Origin: Parietichytrium sp. I65-24A
Lineage: Eukaryota; Sar; Bigyra; Thraustochytrida; Thraustochytriidae
Direction of reading: 5' to 3'
NCBI GenBank assembly: GCA_012862575.1
Contig: BLSF01000052.1
Location: forward strand, 244,644 to 308,643
DNA length: 64,000 nucleotides
Shown here: positions 20,472 to 31,940 of the stretch, in pieces
How the letters are laid out: every line of letters starts with the position of its first letter
How positions within the stretch are numbered: position 1 is the first letter of the stretch
Notes under the pieces: generated by a model
Databases searched by the model: none
What the model was told of the DNA's origin: nothing
The model's input: the letters and a program-made list of their open reading frames with translations, nothing else
Program-made: the position numbers and the translations under genes

Positions 20472-20492
20472 AGAGAGAGAGAGAGAGAGAGA
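20472..20492. repeat. (GA)n microsatellite
   Basis: About ten uninterrupted GA dinucleotides in the HSF upstream region. Confidence 0.9.
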
Positions 20493-20960
20493 CAGAATGA
20501 GAGAGCATGCATGAGCGTGCAGACATCCGCAGAGTGTGAGTTAGTTGGCTTAGTTGGCACCGGTTGAGTTGGTCGAGTTGTGCGTTGCGGGAAGCGACAG
20601 CCACTGAGTCGGACGGGCAAGGACCTCAGCAAAGGCTTGCACATACACAAGTCACACGTCACACATCACACGTCACACTCACGTAGTACGCGCAGAGTTG
20701 CTCAAGCAGCTCACAAAGCACAAAGTGCGCGAGACTGAGCCAGCGAACGCCGAGTGGATGTTGGTCCGAGAGGCGCGGCCTAGCTTGGCAGACAGACTTT
20801 CCTTTTGAGTGGAGTCGGGAAAGGCGGAGACTACAAAGGAAAGGCATCAAGCAGCGAGAGAGAGCAGGAGAGGAGACGATTTTCGATCAAACTTTCGCGG
20901 CAGAGTGGTGCGCTGGGCCGCGCGTATCTAGCACTGGGTGTTGACTAGGCGACACTTTTG

Positions 20961-20998
20961 TGAGTGAGTGAGTGAGTGAGTGAGTGAGTGAGTGAGTG
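20961..20998. repeat. (TGAG)n tetranucleotide repeat next to the HSF start codon
   Basis: Nine and a half perfect TGAG units end 6 nt before the ATG at 21005, so the tract lies in the 5'UTR. The same repeat type recurs upstream of the minus-strand DUF885 gene at 31563-31584. Confidence 0.9.
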
Positions 20999-21004
20999 GC
21001 CGCC

Positions 21005-22426
21005 ATGGCGACAGAACAGCGATCCGAGGGCAAACAGAGCGTCCCTGTACCGAGGTTTCTAGTGAAGGCTTTCGAAATGGTTGAGAGCAATGCGCATAGC
21101 GAGTATGTTGGATGGAATGATGACGGGACCATTATTGTCATCCGCAAGCCTCATGAATTTTCAGAAAAGGTTCTGCCAAAGTACTTCAAACATTCAAACT
21201 ATGCGAGTTTCGTGCGGCAGCTCAACATGTACGGGTTCTCTCGGGCAACTGAGATCGAAGAGCAGGCGTTCAGACATCCGCTCTTCTTGCGCGGAAAGCC
21301 GCAAAACTTGGCTCGCATGAAGCGGAGATACAGCGCAAAGAAGAGCGAGAGCAAAGTAGATCTTGTCAGCTCTCAGAAGAAGGAGATTGACAATCTCCTC
21401 GCGGAGGTGAAGAGTCTGCGGCAAAAAGAGCAGGAGTTCGATATGAAAATGAAGGATCTCAAAATGACAAACACACATTTAGACCAGGAGAACCTTCAAT
21501 TGTGGCGAGCGATGGAGGAGGCCAAAAAGCGGCAGTCTAAAATGGTGAAGCGTATGAAGCAGATGATGAGCTTTATGTACTACATTTGCCAGGAGGAAGG
21601 CAGACGGGTTCCCGCCGTTGCGAGCCTGTTGCCCAATCTCCTCGAAGTCGCGAAAGATTGCGGTGTGGAGTTTGACCCCAAAGAGGAGATGCCCAACAGT
21701 TTACTCGCAACAATTCCTCAAAATTCCAATAACGATCTCGTGAGAATGGATACGATCGGGACCATCGGGGGCCTGGAACCACTTGATACTCCAGGGCTTT
21801 CCACATCGTCGAGTAATCTTCGCCCCGACGATATTCGCGAGGTCGACCTAGCGCCCGGGGTGGGGGCTTCATCTCAGCCGAACCAATTCGAGAGTTTGAA
21901 CAGCAGCAACGATTTGACTTCGCTCAATTCTCTTGTTCCGTACCGCTCTGCTGACCCGCTGACTAAGCACGCGTCGATTCAGTCGTTTATGGATGTCATG
22001 GAGCAGTCGAAGGACGGCTCCTCTTTTGGAAAATACAACGATCTCGCGCGCGGAGTGAGCAAGTACATCAGTGATCAGGACGACACCTTGCGACGCCTTG
22101 AGTCGCTCTCAAGCACCTTGTCCGATCCCTTGCATATATTTTCCAACGACAACGATAAAGGGGACGCTAATGAGGACGATGAGCTCATCGATTTTGAGCA
22201 CGACATGCAGGAGGACACACAGAATCAAAACCTTCAAAACACAGACACTGATTTGAACACAGATGGCGGCACGGGTTTGTCTCCGCAACCTTCATTTGCA
22301 ATCGATGCTAGCGAGATTCCTCTTGAGTCGTCTCTCGGCGATGATCTCAATGTGGGCTTGGATGGGGAGAACGTGGAAGGGGGTGTCGGCGAGCCGATGA
22401 GCAGAAAGCGGCAAAGGCTTTCGTAG
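21005..22426 (+). CDS. HSF: Heat-shock transcription factor (HSF)
   Basis: 473 aa, single exon, ATG in a perfect GCCGCCATGG context; the GTG nine bases upstream in the same frame is ignored. Residues about 15-112 are an HSF DNA-binding domain: VPRFLVKAFEMVE, LPKYFKHSNYASFVRQLNMYGF (recognition helix, signature FVRQLNMYGF) and FRHPLFLRGKPQNL. Residues about 122-195 form a heptad coiled coil (HR-A/B) for trimerisation. The C-terminal half is acidic and Ser/Asn-rich, as expected for an activation region, with a basic tail (SRKRQRLS) that could be a nuclear signal. Family knowledge: HSF trimers bind nGAAn arrays and drive chaperone genes. Confidence 0.95.
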   Translation: MATEQRSEGKQSVPVPRFLVKAFEMVESNAHSEYVGWNDDGTIIVIRKPHEFSEKVLPKYFKHSNYASFVRQLNMYGFSRATEIEEQAFRHPLFLRGKPQNLARMKRRYSAKKSESKVDLVSSQKKEIDNLLAEVKSLRQKEQEFDMKMKDLKMTNTHLDQENLQLWRAMEEAKKRQSKMVKRMKQMMSFMYYICQEEGRRVPAVASLLPNLLEVAKDCGVEFDPKEEMPNSLLATIPQNSNNDLVRMDTIGTIGGLEPLDTPGLSTSSSNLRPDDIREVDLAPGVGASSQPNQFESLNSSNDLTSLNSLVPYRSADPLTKHASIQSFMDVMEQSKDGSSFGKYNDLARGVSKYISDQDDTLRRLESLSSTLSDPLHIFSNDNDKGDANEDDELIDFEHDMQEDTQNQNLQNTDTDLNTDGGTGLSPQPSFAIDASEIPLESSLGDDLNVGLDGENVEGGVGEPMSRKRQRLS

Positions 22427-23147
22427 GAACACACTATGCCTGGCCTTTGCGGCCCTTGCAAATCTGTTTTAATATGATTGGTTGCCTGACTTGCTGCACT
22501 TTTGAAGAGAGAGTATCAGAGGGAGTTATTGTCTCAGCCTTTAGTTTCTCGTTGGAATCGAGCTGACACGGATGTCGGTTTGCAAAGTGCTAGAAAGACG
22601 TAAAACGAAACTCTTGTTCTCGGATAAAGACAACGGAAATGAAATCTTTGAATCCAACTATGTTTTCACCTCTCAGTTCCACAAATTCGTTATCATGATG
22701 GCTCCGTCCCTCTCTCGTTCCAGACAGTGACCAGAGTTCGCAGAGACTCTCCGTTCACCTTCACGTGTTGTCCCTTTCATCTTTTCTTGGCAATTTTTCC
22801 TTGCTAACTTGATTCCCTGTCGTCTCACGACCACCCCAAAAGGTTCCTGGTGTGTTGCATGTGGTCCTTACTCCGTTTTGCAAAATCAACAAAGTTGCTA
22901 ACAATCAACAGTTCCACATTTGAGTTTACAGGTTAGAATTTAGACTCTTCCGAAGGACTAATAGCTAGTTAGTTCGAACCAGCAGAAACCTCCCCGCCAC
23001 GTAAAGTGCAGGCAAGTGTCCTCGAGCACCAATTACGTTTTGTACACGTACTCGAGTATCAACTAGAAGTACCCACTTGCAGCCAGCTGAGTAGAGTTGG
23101 ACCAGCAAGTACGGGCACTAGCTGGTGACAAGCTGCACAGAAGCAAG
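22427..23147. other. Intergenic region (HSF / MOT1)
   Basis: 3' flank of HSF and promoter of MOT1, which are in tandem. A few CTAG/GTACTCGAGTA words lie near 22960-23060. No ORF supported. Confidence 0.55.
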
Positions 23148-26100
23148 ATGGAGGGGAGCAGGAGGCCCACGAGCCAGCTGGAAACTTGGCTCAAGGTCCA
23201 CTCGTTGCTGGAGTGTAAGTTGTTTTGGCTCAAGTAGGTGAAACGGCCGGGTTTGTATCCACTTTCTCGGTGTACTAATATGGGAGGAGTTCTGCAATGT
23301 GCGCTTCGCGGCTCTAAAATCAGCGCGAGCCGAGTATGTTCGCAACCGCGGGGTGGCCCAGCTCTCGCAGCTGGTCAACGGGTACGTAGCCAGCTCTGAC
23401 TTTGGGGGAACAGGTGCTCTGAAGCCTGTGGGTCTCGTGTTAAGAGCTCTGTTGTCGACAACGCTAAACTCCAAGTCATGGGAAGCTCGCCAAGCAGCTG
23501 CCAAAGTGGTGGACGCTGTTCTTGCTGCGATGGAGCAGCACGATGGTGTTGCTTTAGGCTGGCTTGGGAAGGTGTCCTCCAGTTGCCGGCTCCTGTCTCT
23601 CGAAGCTGTAGACCTTGACAGCATATTTGAACTAGCAAACCCGCTGCTTTCACAGTCTAAGGAAAAGTTTGGCTGTCAAGGAGATAGGTCCGATTTGCGT
23701 AGCGAGCGAGCTCAAGTGCTGAAAAGTTTGCGTACTAGCACGTTCAGGTTTAGAAGCGAAGACGCGTGTCTCGACGATGACGACGCAGAGGTGAGCCACG
23801 CGAATGCTATGGCCGTGCAGTCTCACTCTTCCCTCATCGATGAGGACGATGTCAGAATTTCAGAACGGACAATAAAGCAAGAGACAGGCGTATCACAGAT
23901 CGAAACGAAAATGACCGCCATTTCAAAGCTACTCGGTGAGAATAGAGGCAAGAGAAAAGCTAGCGGCGATCTCAGCGACCGCCCTCTCAAAGCCGAGAGG
24001 TCTCAGCAGAGCGCTAGACAGCAAGCCCAAGCCAAGCTGCACCAAGAGCCTTCCAGTGTCACCGAATCGGACCTTGGTACGCTGTTGGAGAGCGACAGTT
24101 GGGCAGATGCGCAGGAGCTATCAGAATTGTTTTTCAAGACGTGGATAGTCCTTATTCAAAACATGCTGAGCGAGAGCTGGGAGGCGCGTCATGGTGCATC
24201 TGTTGCAGCATGCGCGGTTTTCCAGCGTTGGCGGGTTCTCTTGGCGACCGAACCGAACCACCACATTTACTCGAGACAGGAGTTTGCTGAGGTCACCAAC
24301 GATGTGGCGACCCGGTGCCTTTGTGTCTTGGGGATGGATCGGTTTGGGGACTACGCAGAAGACAACGTTGTCGCTCCGGTGAGGGAAACCTGTGCGCAAT
24401 TGCTTGCTGTGTCTCTTCTCTGCACTGCAGAAAAGCGTTTTACGGACATCTTGTGTTCAATGATTTCCGACAGCTCTACAATTGATGTGCGCGAAACGGA
24501 GAAAGAACCCGCGAAAACCACGGATTCCTTTGCGTCAACACTATGGGGCAGGCGGTTTGGGGCGTTACTCGCGGCGAAGTATGTCGTCGTCGCGACAGAT
24601 AGCAGGAACGATTCCATCGTACAACGATTGCTCTCCGCCGCGTTTGATATTCTTTTGGAGGAATCTGAAAGCAAGATTATTCGCAAAAGCAAACGCTTTA
24701 AAGAGACTGCTGTTTATAACGACGACATCCGGCGCGCTGCTGGAGACGTTGTCTTGGCTGCATTCACACCAACTTGCTCACTCGAGGACTTCATTGACAG
24801 TGACTTTGTCCCGTCACGTATAAGTGCCGTGATGAATCAAATTGTGGAGAACCGGGTTCAAATGGGCCAAACTGCAACAGTTGATGAACTGGTAACCAGA
24901 CTGTGGACTCTTCTGAACTTTATGGATGCGGACACCGTGGTGTGTTCGTCAAGCATCCTCCCATTGTGCATACTGGCTTCGTTCATATGCACTCCGGTGT
25001 ATGATTTATTGAACGCTGTGAAGGGAAAATTATCTCATCCGTCGTCCCTTGTTCGAGCAGCGGCAATAAGTTCGCTTCGATTTCTCTTTCATCGCCTTGG
25101 AAATGAATGCAACGCTGGCCAGCATTTTGCAAATGCGTTGACCACAGTTACCCAGGAATTGAGCAAGCTGCTTTTGAACACAATGTTTCGACAGTCCAGT
25201 CTGGTTCTTGAGGCCCAGCGTGAAGTTGGCCCTGCGGCAGAGCAGATGTTAGTCTCAGCAGAGGAAAATTACAAAAGAGCATGCGGGTTGTGGACTTGCT
25301 TTCTGGAATTCTGTGGCAACACTCCCGAGGGTCGCTTAAACTTTGCCGAGCTTCTGAGCCAATGTATGAGTCATTTCTCCAGTAGAGACGAGACATCTTT
25401 GCTTCGCGTCGAAGTGTCTTCTGAGGGAACACAGAAATCCAAACACTCAAGCCAGATTCAAAGCAGCACGATGTCCGAGGACGGCGGCCGGCGCACCGCG
25501 ACGTGTTTTGCCATCCAAAGCCTGCTTGGGTTTGGGCATGCTACCTTTTACGACGAATTCAATATCTTTGCTCAAAAGTGGCTCGCGTCGCATGATTTCA
25601 AACACACTGCCCTGCTACTTGAAGCCGGAGCGAATTGCCTTTACGAATCGCAGATGTCGGCGGAAAATAGGCAATATATTAGACGAATATTTGAAGATAA
25701 CAAAGTGGACGCTGCAGTATTCAGCGGGTCCCAAAGTGGTGTGGACAGATGGGTTAGGCATGCACAGATTGCCCTGTACGCATCTTGTTGCTTCCTCTGC
25801 GAATCATTTTTGCGGGCAGGGCTCGACAGCACGCATGTCAAATCCGAGAGTTCGGTTGTACAGAGCTTTTGCCAGAGAGCTGGCGAGCATGTGGAGACTT
25901 ACTCGCCTGATGACACCCTCAATGGCGCCAAACGTTTAGTGGAGGAAGTGGCCCCTCGCTGGCTAAGCTCACTTCGCGCGCCTTCGTCTCGCGAAGAAGC
26001 TCGAATCTGGAACCTCGGGACGAATTCCGCTCGAGAAGCTGTTCTTGCACACACTCGTGTACTCGAAGATCGCATTTCGCGTTCGTGGGTGCAAATATCC

Positions 26101-29007
26101 GCCCTACAGTCCTGCGTTGTAGTATTTGGTTTGAGGGCAGAAGACACATTGCCTTCGCAGGTTGGGCCACTGATTCAGCCGTTGCTAGACGCGGTGAAAA
26201 AAGAGTATGATCCTCCATTTGACTCGAATTTGAGCAACCTGCTAGCGGCCGGGTGTGCGCTGCTGCTCGAGCGCCTTCAAATGGAGGGCGGTACTCGAAC
26301 CAAGGCTCTTCGTAAGTTGGGGCGGAAGATAGTCCACAGCAAATTTCAAGGGCCGAATTTACAGACACTGGCTTGCATATCAAAGCGATCGACGAGTGCC
26401 AATGAATTATGGTCCAGGTTGCCAGAGCTGCACGAAACTCTCAGTCGATTTTGTACGAGCGTGAAAGACTGTGCGCAGGAGACGAATATCAAGCCACCTG
26501 GGGGCGAGGAAATGAAAGATTGCTTCCGGGCTCTGACGTCCGTGTTATCTGTTGAAAACATTCTGAAGGACGAAACATTAATTTACATTGAAGCGTGTTG
26601 CAAATGGGTCAGTGTTTCCGAAGAATCCGGGTGCTGCCTTAACGAAATCATTACATTCCTGCAAAAGTGTATGGACATACCTGACTTGAGAGCCACCACG
26701 TGGGAAATTCTTCACAAGACATTTTTGTCGTCCATCACGTCTCTGACAACCTTGGACGCTGAACTGCGAGATCTAGAGAGAGTCATAGCCCGAAACATTC
26801 GCCGTCTTGAGATCTTCTCCTCGCTCTTGAGTCATCGCCATAGCCTTCCATTTGTCCCAAGTGTGGTCTTTGCATTCTTGAGAGGAATGCAGGATGCCAA
26901 CTCAGTCGCCATTCAAAAGTTAAGTGGAGCTTGTTTTGCAAAAGCTGTGGAGCTGACGCCATTGTTAGTCAATGAGTTTGAAATTCGCGCAACGGGAGCT
27001 GAGACTTCATGCAGCGTCCTAGACAATCGGGTACAAAAAGGTTGCGAGATGATCCAGGGTCTTCTGAGTGGAGCAGGAGGACTGGTCGGCCTAGATCCTT
27101 TCGGGTCCATCCAGATTGCTAAGTCTTGCGGTATAGAACTCCGAGATTACCAAAAGGAAGGGGTGGTATGGCTTGGTTTCTTGGCCGAGTATGGCCTCTC
27201 AGCAGCACTATGCGATGACCTCGGACTTGGCAAAACGCTCATGGCTCTGACGCAGATCGCTGCACGGTCGAGGTCTATCGCCGGGTCTCATCTTTCAGTT
27301 GTAGTCTGTCCCTCAAGCTTGAGTGGCCACTGGGCACAAGAGACGCGGAAATGGTTTAGCGAGCAGCTGCTTCCCATCGAATATGTCGGAGAGCCTCAGA
27401 GAAGAAGCGCGGCTCTGGAGACTGGCTTGCACAATATGGGTGAGAAGCACGGTGTACTCATCGTCTCTTACGCTATTCTGGCGCGAGATATTGCCAAGTT
27501 GGAGGAGTTTGTCAAAGGCCCAAGTCTAGTGTACTGTGTTCTGGACGAAGCACACAGCATTCGAAATCCACACACTTCCGCAGCAGAAGCGAGCAGGCGA
27601 ATCGGGAGTCGAGCGACACACAGGTTGGTGATGACAGGGACGCCAATTCAAAATGACGTTACCGATCTATGGAGCCTCTTTGAGTTCCTCATGCCAGGGT
27701 ATTTGGGAGAGCTGCGAGTTTTTGAGTCGAATTTCGCCAAGCCGATTCGACATTACAAGCAGAGCGGAAAAGCTGTGGATGAGGATTTAACTGAGCATCC
27801 CGCACCAAAGATGCAGAGCTCGGGCGATGGCGAAGGCATTGTGGAGGAAGAGGATTCCAAAAGCCGAAAAAAGGGTCGAAGCCCCGATGATCAGCAGGCA
27901 GTTCTTGCGCTGGAGTCGCTGCATCGACGAATTCTTCCGTTTCTGTTGCGCCGCAAGAAGGAGGATGTTCTGAAAGACCTGCCTCCGAAAATTATTCAAG
28001 ATATTGTGCTCGAACTGACCGTGCAACAAAAAGCCCTATATAACTTTCTCATGGAGGAGTTTTCTGGAGCTTTAACGGCGGTTTCAGCTGGTGCAGGAGG
28101 CTCATCCAAACATGTATTTTCAGAGATAAGCCGACTCTTGTCTGCTTGCACGCACCCGTTGCTATGTATGCGTATGATGATGCAGAGCGCTAAAAGCCGA
28201 ATAGAGCGCCGCCAGCTGGAGAATAAGATCTCAAATTTGAAGGATCTTGGGCCAAAGGCATCTTGCAAGTTTCGTGCGGTTGAGCAGATTTTGAACGACC
28301 ACATTGTAGCAAATCGAGCCCCTCCTAACGTACCAAGATTCTCAGACGGAGCGTTAGTAGCTGGCCGCGATGAGGGCAATGAAGATCACGGTCCGAAAGC
28401 AATCATTTTTGCACAATGGAAAATGTCCCTCGACCTGCTGGAAGATCAAATCCTTAAGCATAGCTTGCAAGGAAAGCTACGGTACTTGAGGCTCGACGGT
28501 GACGTCAAAGCGCATGAGAGACAGGCAGTGGTAAATAAATTTAACGAAGACCCGACGATATCGATTCTGCTCGCAACCACTAAGGTAGGTGGACAGGGCT
28601 TGAATCTGACGGCGGCAAACATCGTGATTTTCCTGGAGAACTCTTGGAACCCACAAGATGATTTGCAAGCCATGGACAGGGCGCACCGAATCGGGCAGAA
28701 GCGCTGCGTCCAGGTGTTCCGTTTGATCACGAAGGCTACCATCGAGGACAAGCTCATGAATTTGCAGGAGTTCAAACTCGCAATTGCTTCGAGAGTTGTT
28801 GGAGCTGACAATAGCTCCGTCCAGTCCATGTACACCGAGCGAATCTTGAATGTGCTGGAAACCTCTACGTTGGTTCCAGGCCAGGACTTGAACAAAACGG
28901 TAGTGGAGTCTTGCTTGTCAGATGTCAGTGAGCTCTGGGGCACCGAGCAGTACTGCGACTTCAACGTTTCTTCGTTTGCGAGTAGAGTCCGACTTCCCGA
29001 CAGGTAG
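23148..29007 (+). CDS. MOT1: MOT1/BTAF1, Snf2-family ATPase that removes TBP from DNA
   Basis: Model: exon 1 23148-23214, intron 23215-23323 (GTAAGT, branch TACTAAT at 23273-23279, acceptor ATCAG), exon 2 23324-29007; 1916 aa. The splice gives METWLKVHSLLE|SRAEYVRNRGVAQLSQLV when read from the initiator region, which fits the Mot1 start (RLDRLFILLDTG...R..AA.QLGE). The N-terminal two thirds are helical HEAT-type repeats. The ATPase has Walker A CDDLGLGKTLMAL (about residue 1321), DEAH (about 1428), TGTPIQNDVTDLWSLF and LHRRILPFLLRRKKEDVL. Its second lobe has LLATTKVGGQGLNL and QAMDRAHRIGQKR (about 1712-1835). The C-terminal SELWGTEQY motif is typical of BTAF1. The box is DEAH where yeast and human have DEGH. 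Role: ATP-dependent TBP redistribution on promoters. Confidence 0.96.
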
Positions 29008-29398
29008 ACTAATGAATGCAATTTCTTTGTCTTCACAACAGAACGCGCGTAGAAATGTTAGTGAGATTAGGCACGAAAGTGAAAACCTGACCGGGCCAGT
29101 CTTGGCAGGATACTCCAGATTTAAAATATTTCAGAGCCTTTTAATTTTTTAACAGCTTTACTGCAAAGAGCAAGACAATTGGGGGAGGACCAAGCGGGAC
29201 AAAAAAAAAACAAAAAAAACTTGAAAACGTCTTCGGGATTCGATTCTTGATCAACACATGCTACGAAAAAAAAGTTCTACAGAGAGAAGAAGAGCAATAG
29301 GTAAATATATCAGCAAAGCACAAGCCTCGGGAGGGGGAGAGGGAAAGGCACTGATGTTTCGATAAGGACAAAAAGATGCGCTTAAGGGAATCACCTCT
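29008..29398. other. Convergent spacer (MOT1 / DUF885-A)
   Basis: 3' flanks only, with an A-rich tract (about 29201-29220). No ORF supported. Confidence 0.5.
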
Positions 29399-31288
29399 TT
29401 ACTGGGAGTTGTCGATCCAATCCTGCACAACGTTCTCCAAAACTGTGAGTGGAACCGAGCCGGTCGAGAGCACGAGGTCGTGGAATTCGCGAACCTTGAA
29501 CTTTTTGCCAAGGGAGTCCTCGGCGTGCTTGCGAAGCTCGCGGATCTTGATCTCCCCGATTTTGTATGCACAAGCTTGTCCTGGAAGTCCGAGGTATCTG
29601 CTACTTTCGCTATCGCAGTCCTCGTACGTTCCTGCCTTGTACTTGAGCATGTAGTCCATGGCCTCCTTCTTGGTCCAGCCAAAGTAGTTCATACCAGTGT
29701 CCACAACCAAGCGGCACGCGCGAAGCATTTCTGTGACGAGTCTGCCGTAGTGAGACTCGTTAGTCTTGTACAAGCCGAGCTCAAAGCCGAGGCACTCAGA
29801 GTAAAGGCCCCATCCTTCGATGTAAGCGGTGGAGAAGTTGAACTTTCTAAAGATGTGAAGGTCGTCATTCTCCATCTGCGTGGCGACCTGAAGATGGTGG
29901 CCAGGGATGGCTTCGTGTGCGACGAGTGCTTCTGCAATGTAGGTCTTGCGAGTTTGCAAGAAGCTGGTGTTGAGGCAGAACCATCCTGGCTGGCTCAGGT
30001 CCTCTGGAGGAGGAAGGTAGTATGCACCAGGGGCGTGTGGCGCAGCGTAGGCAGGAATTGGGCGAATGCCGAAAGTGGTGCGTGGCAATTTGCCAATAAT
30101 CTCTGGAAGCTGAGGAGAGATGTCCATAGCCACTGCCCTGTAGTAGGCCAAGAGCTCCTCCTCGGTTTCGCAAACACACTTTTCGTCGATCATATCCTGG
30201 TATTCGTCGATGGCGTTCTCCCCAGTGAAACCTTCAGACTCTGCGATCTCGCGCATAGTGGTGTAGATACGCTCCACCTCCTTGACACCAATGTCGTGCA
30301 CTTCCTGTGGAGTAAGGCTGGTGGTAGTGTGTTGCTGGAGTACGTATTTGTACAGGTCGTCTCCATTGGACATGCGCTTTGGCATGGACGTTTCCTCGCT
30401 AAGTTTGGCAGCAAATTCGCGCAAAAAGTCAGCAAATTCCTTGAGAGCTGGGAGCACACTTTCAGAAACGGCGGTCTCGACTCTGGTCTTGAGCTCTTCT
30501 GGCCCATTGAATTTTGCCCAGCGCTCGTTGACAAGGGCGGTGAACGGGTCGATCTCAGAAGCCAAAAGCGCGTCGATCTGGCTTGGGATGTTCTCCAAAA
30601 CTACCTTGCACTGCGTGATGTTCTTCTCCAGGCCCAAGTCCAAGAGCTTGCACTTGTTGTTCACGTAACGTGGCACGTCTTCCAGACGCTTGATGAACAT
30701 CTCTACGTCCTCCTCGGTCTCGAACTTGTTCTTCTCGAGCACCTGTGGAAGGTCAGTGTGTGGGGAAGACAAGGTAGACACGCTCACAAGGTAGTTCTCA
30801 AGCTCAATTCCGCGGATTGTGCTCTCAATGTTGTCCAAGAGCACGAGGAAGGTGGTCTTGCCGTTGAATGTCCAGCCCTTGAAACGGTTCTTGTTGCTCT
30901 CTGGAAACATTTCCTTCAGGCGGTCGCGGTAGCCCTCGAACACGCTCTTGATGAGCTCGTAATGCTCGACGGTCTCCTCGTCAAGGCGGTCATCGTAGTC
31001 GTGGTTGCCAACGAAGGTTGCGTTGGTTGGGTTGAGCTTCAAGCACTCGTTCCAGAACTCATCGATGATGGCCTCGAAGTCTTCGTAGGTGGCCTTCTTG
31101 GACTTGGAGACGCGAACTGACTTCTTCGAAACGCGCTTCTCAGCAACAGGGGCAGGCGCAGGAGCAGCCTCAGCTGGGCTGCTCTCCTCGGCAGGAGCAG
31201 CTTTCACGGAAGCCTTGCGCTCCTCCTTCTTCGCGAGCCTCTCGGCGGTGGTCTGCTGGACCTTCTTCTTCTTGGTGAAGCAAAACAT
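29399..31288 (-). CDS. DUF885 putative metallohydrolase, intronless copy (A)
   Basis: 629 aa from ATG 31288-31286; the frame continues upstream only with a non-ATG start. The N-terminal about 70 residues are a Lys/Ala/Pro-rich, low-complexity extension (MFCFTKKKKVQQ, then AAPAPAPVAEKR). The rest is a full DUF885 domain ending in VPLTVLENVVQDWID. The family's putative metal site HEAIPGHHLQ is at about residue 458 (29917-29888), followed by AYIEGWGLYSE. Bacterial members are annotated as DUF885 lipoproteins or peptidase-like; the substrate is not established. Codon use is strongly C/G-ending, which suggests high expression and also creates long spurious antisense ORFs. The paralogue lies 2.7 kb away, head to head. 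Confidence 0.88.
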   Translation of the reverse strand: MFCFTKKKKVQQTTAERLAKKEERKASVKAAPAEESSPAEAAPAPAPVAEKRVSKKSVRVSKSKKATYEDFEAIIDEFWNECLKLNPTNATFVGNHDYDDRLDEETVEHYELIKSVFEGYRDRLKEMFPESNKNRFKGWTFNGKTTFLVLLDNIESTIRGIELENYLVSVSTLSSPHTDLPQVLEKNKFETEEDVEMFIKRLEDVPRYVNNKCKLLDLGLEKNITQCKVVLENIPSQIDALLASEIDPFTALVNERWAKFNGPEELKTRVETAVSESVLPALKEFADFLREFAAKLSEETSMPKRMSNGDDLYKYVLQQHTTTSLTPQEVHDIGVKEVERIYTTMREIAESEGFTGENAIDEYQDMIDEKCVCETEEELLAYYRAVAMDISPQLPEIIGKLPRTTFGIRPIPAYAAPHAPGAYYLPPPEDLSQPGWFCLNTSFLQTRKTYIAEALVAHEAIPGHHLQVATQMENDDLHIFRKFNFSTAYIEGWGLYSECLGFELGLYKTNESHYGRLVTEMLRACRLVVDTGMNYFGWTKKEAMDYMLKYKAGTYEDCDSESSRYLGLPGQACAYKIGEIKIRELRKHAEDSLGKKFKVREFHDLVLSTGSVPLTVLENVVQDWIDNSQ

Positions 31289-31420
31289 CGTTGCGGGATG
31301 GGCTGTTCTATTCCTTGTCTGATCCACAACCTCCTTTCGCGCAGCACCTCTTCTGCGCTCTGCTTGCTCGTTTCCTCGCGTCCTCTAGGTCTGCCGGATC
31401 GCTGTTCTCAACTTGTTGTT

Positions 31421-31446
31421 GATCTGATCTGATCTGATCTGATCTG
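31421..31446. repeat. (GATCT)n pentanucleotide repeat
   Basis: Five perfect GATCT units, about 130 nt upstream of the DUF885-A start, probably in its promoter or 5'UTR. Confidence 0.9.
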
Positions 31447-31480
31447 CTCCGACCTGCCCTTACCTTTCTTTCTTTGTTTC

Positions 31481-31504
31481 TCCTCTCTCTCTCTCTCTCT
31501 CTCT
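31481..31504. repeat. (CT)n microsatellite
   Basis: An uninterrupted CT tract, which reads as (GA)n on the strand of DUF885-A, upstream of its start. Confidence 0.9.
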
Positions 31505-31562
31505 CCACACTCTCCACCCAACTGACTCCAAGTCACGCCCAAGCCGTGCAAGTCAGTCCCTT

Positions 31563-31584
31563 AGTGAGTGAGTGAGTGAGAGAG
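31563..31584. repeat. (AGTG)n tetranucleotide repeat
   Basis: A shorter version of the repeat found before HSF, here upstream of DUF885-A. Confidence 0.85.
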
Positions 31585-31918
31585 TGAAGCACCTCTTCCT
31601 CACGTTTGATCAGGGCAGTCTCTACCGGGTCAGTAGCGTCTACAAGGTGTGTGCCATACTTTCGCTCAGAATTCAGAAATTCACAGTCAGAAGAATCAGA
31701 TTTAGAATTTAGAATTTAAAATTCAGAATTCAGAATGAGAGGGTTGTTCTGAGAGGACTGAGAGGAGCAGCAGCAGTTGGTTCTGAGGGGTGTCATGGTT
31801 ATGAGTTATGTACACTGCGATCCGATCTGTGCCAGTGTGCCAGTGGCATCGAGCAGAGTGGTTTTCCAAATGATTGATTACCTTCCCCCCATCTAGTAGA
31901 GTTTGGCGCGTTAAGAGG

Positions 31919-31940
31919 TACTAGTACTAGTACTAGTACT
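31919..31940. repeat. (ACTAGT)n palindromic hexamer array
   Basis: Over three units of the self-complementary hexamer ACTAGT, so each unit is its own inverted repeat. Related CTAG words recur in many spacers of this window. Confidence 0.85.

Larger units (their letters stand above)
19068..21004. other. Intergenic region upstream of HSF
   Basis: The first about 450 nt may hold 5' exons of the minus-strand membrane protein. From 19370 to 20100 the DNA is full of GTAC/CTAG palindromic words (for example GTACCGGTAC). A (GA)n tract lies at 20472-20492 and a (TGAG)n tract abuts the HSF start. No supported gene. Confidence 0.5.

Noticed and set aside
23287-23323. MOT1 coding upstream of 23324 (VRFAALKSA...)
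   Set aside because: No ATG, and splice phase fits only with the ATCAG acceptor at 23323.
29480-31120. 546-codon open frame on +
   Set aside because: Exactly antisense to the codon-biased DUF885-A gene; low-complexity Val/Leu/His composition typical of a shadow frame.
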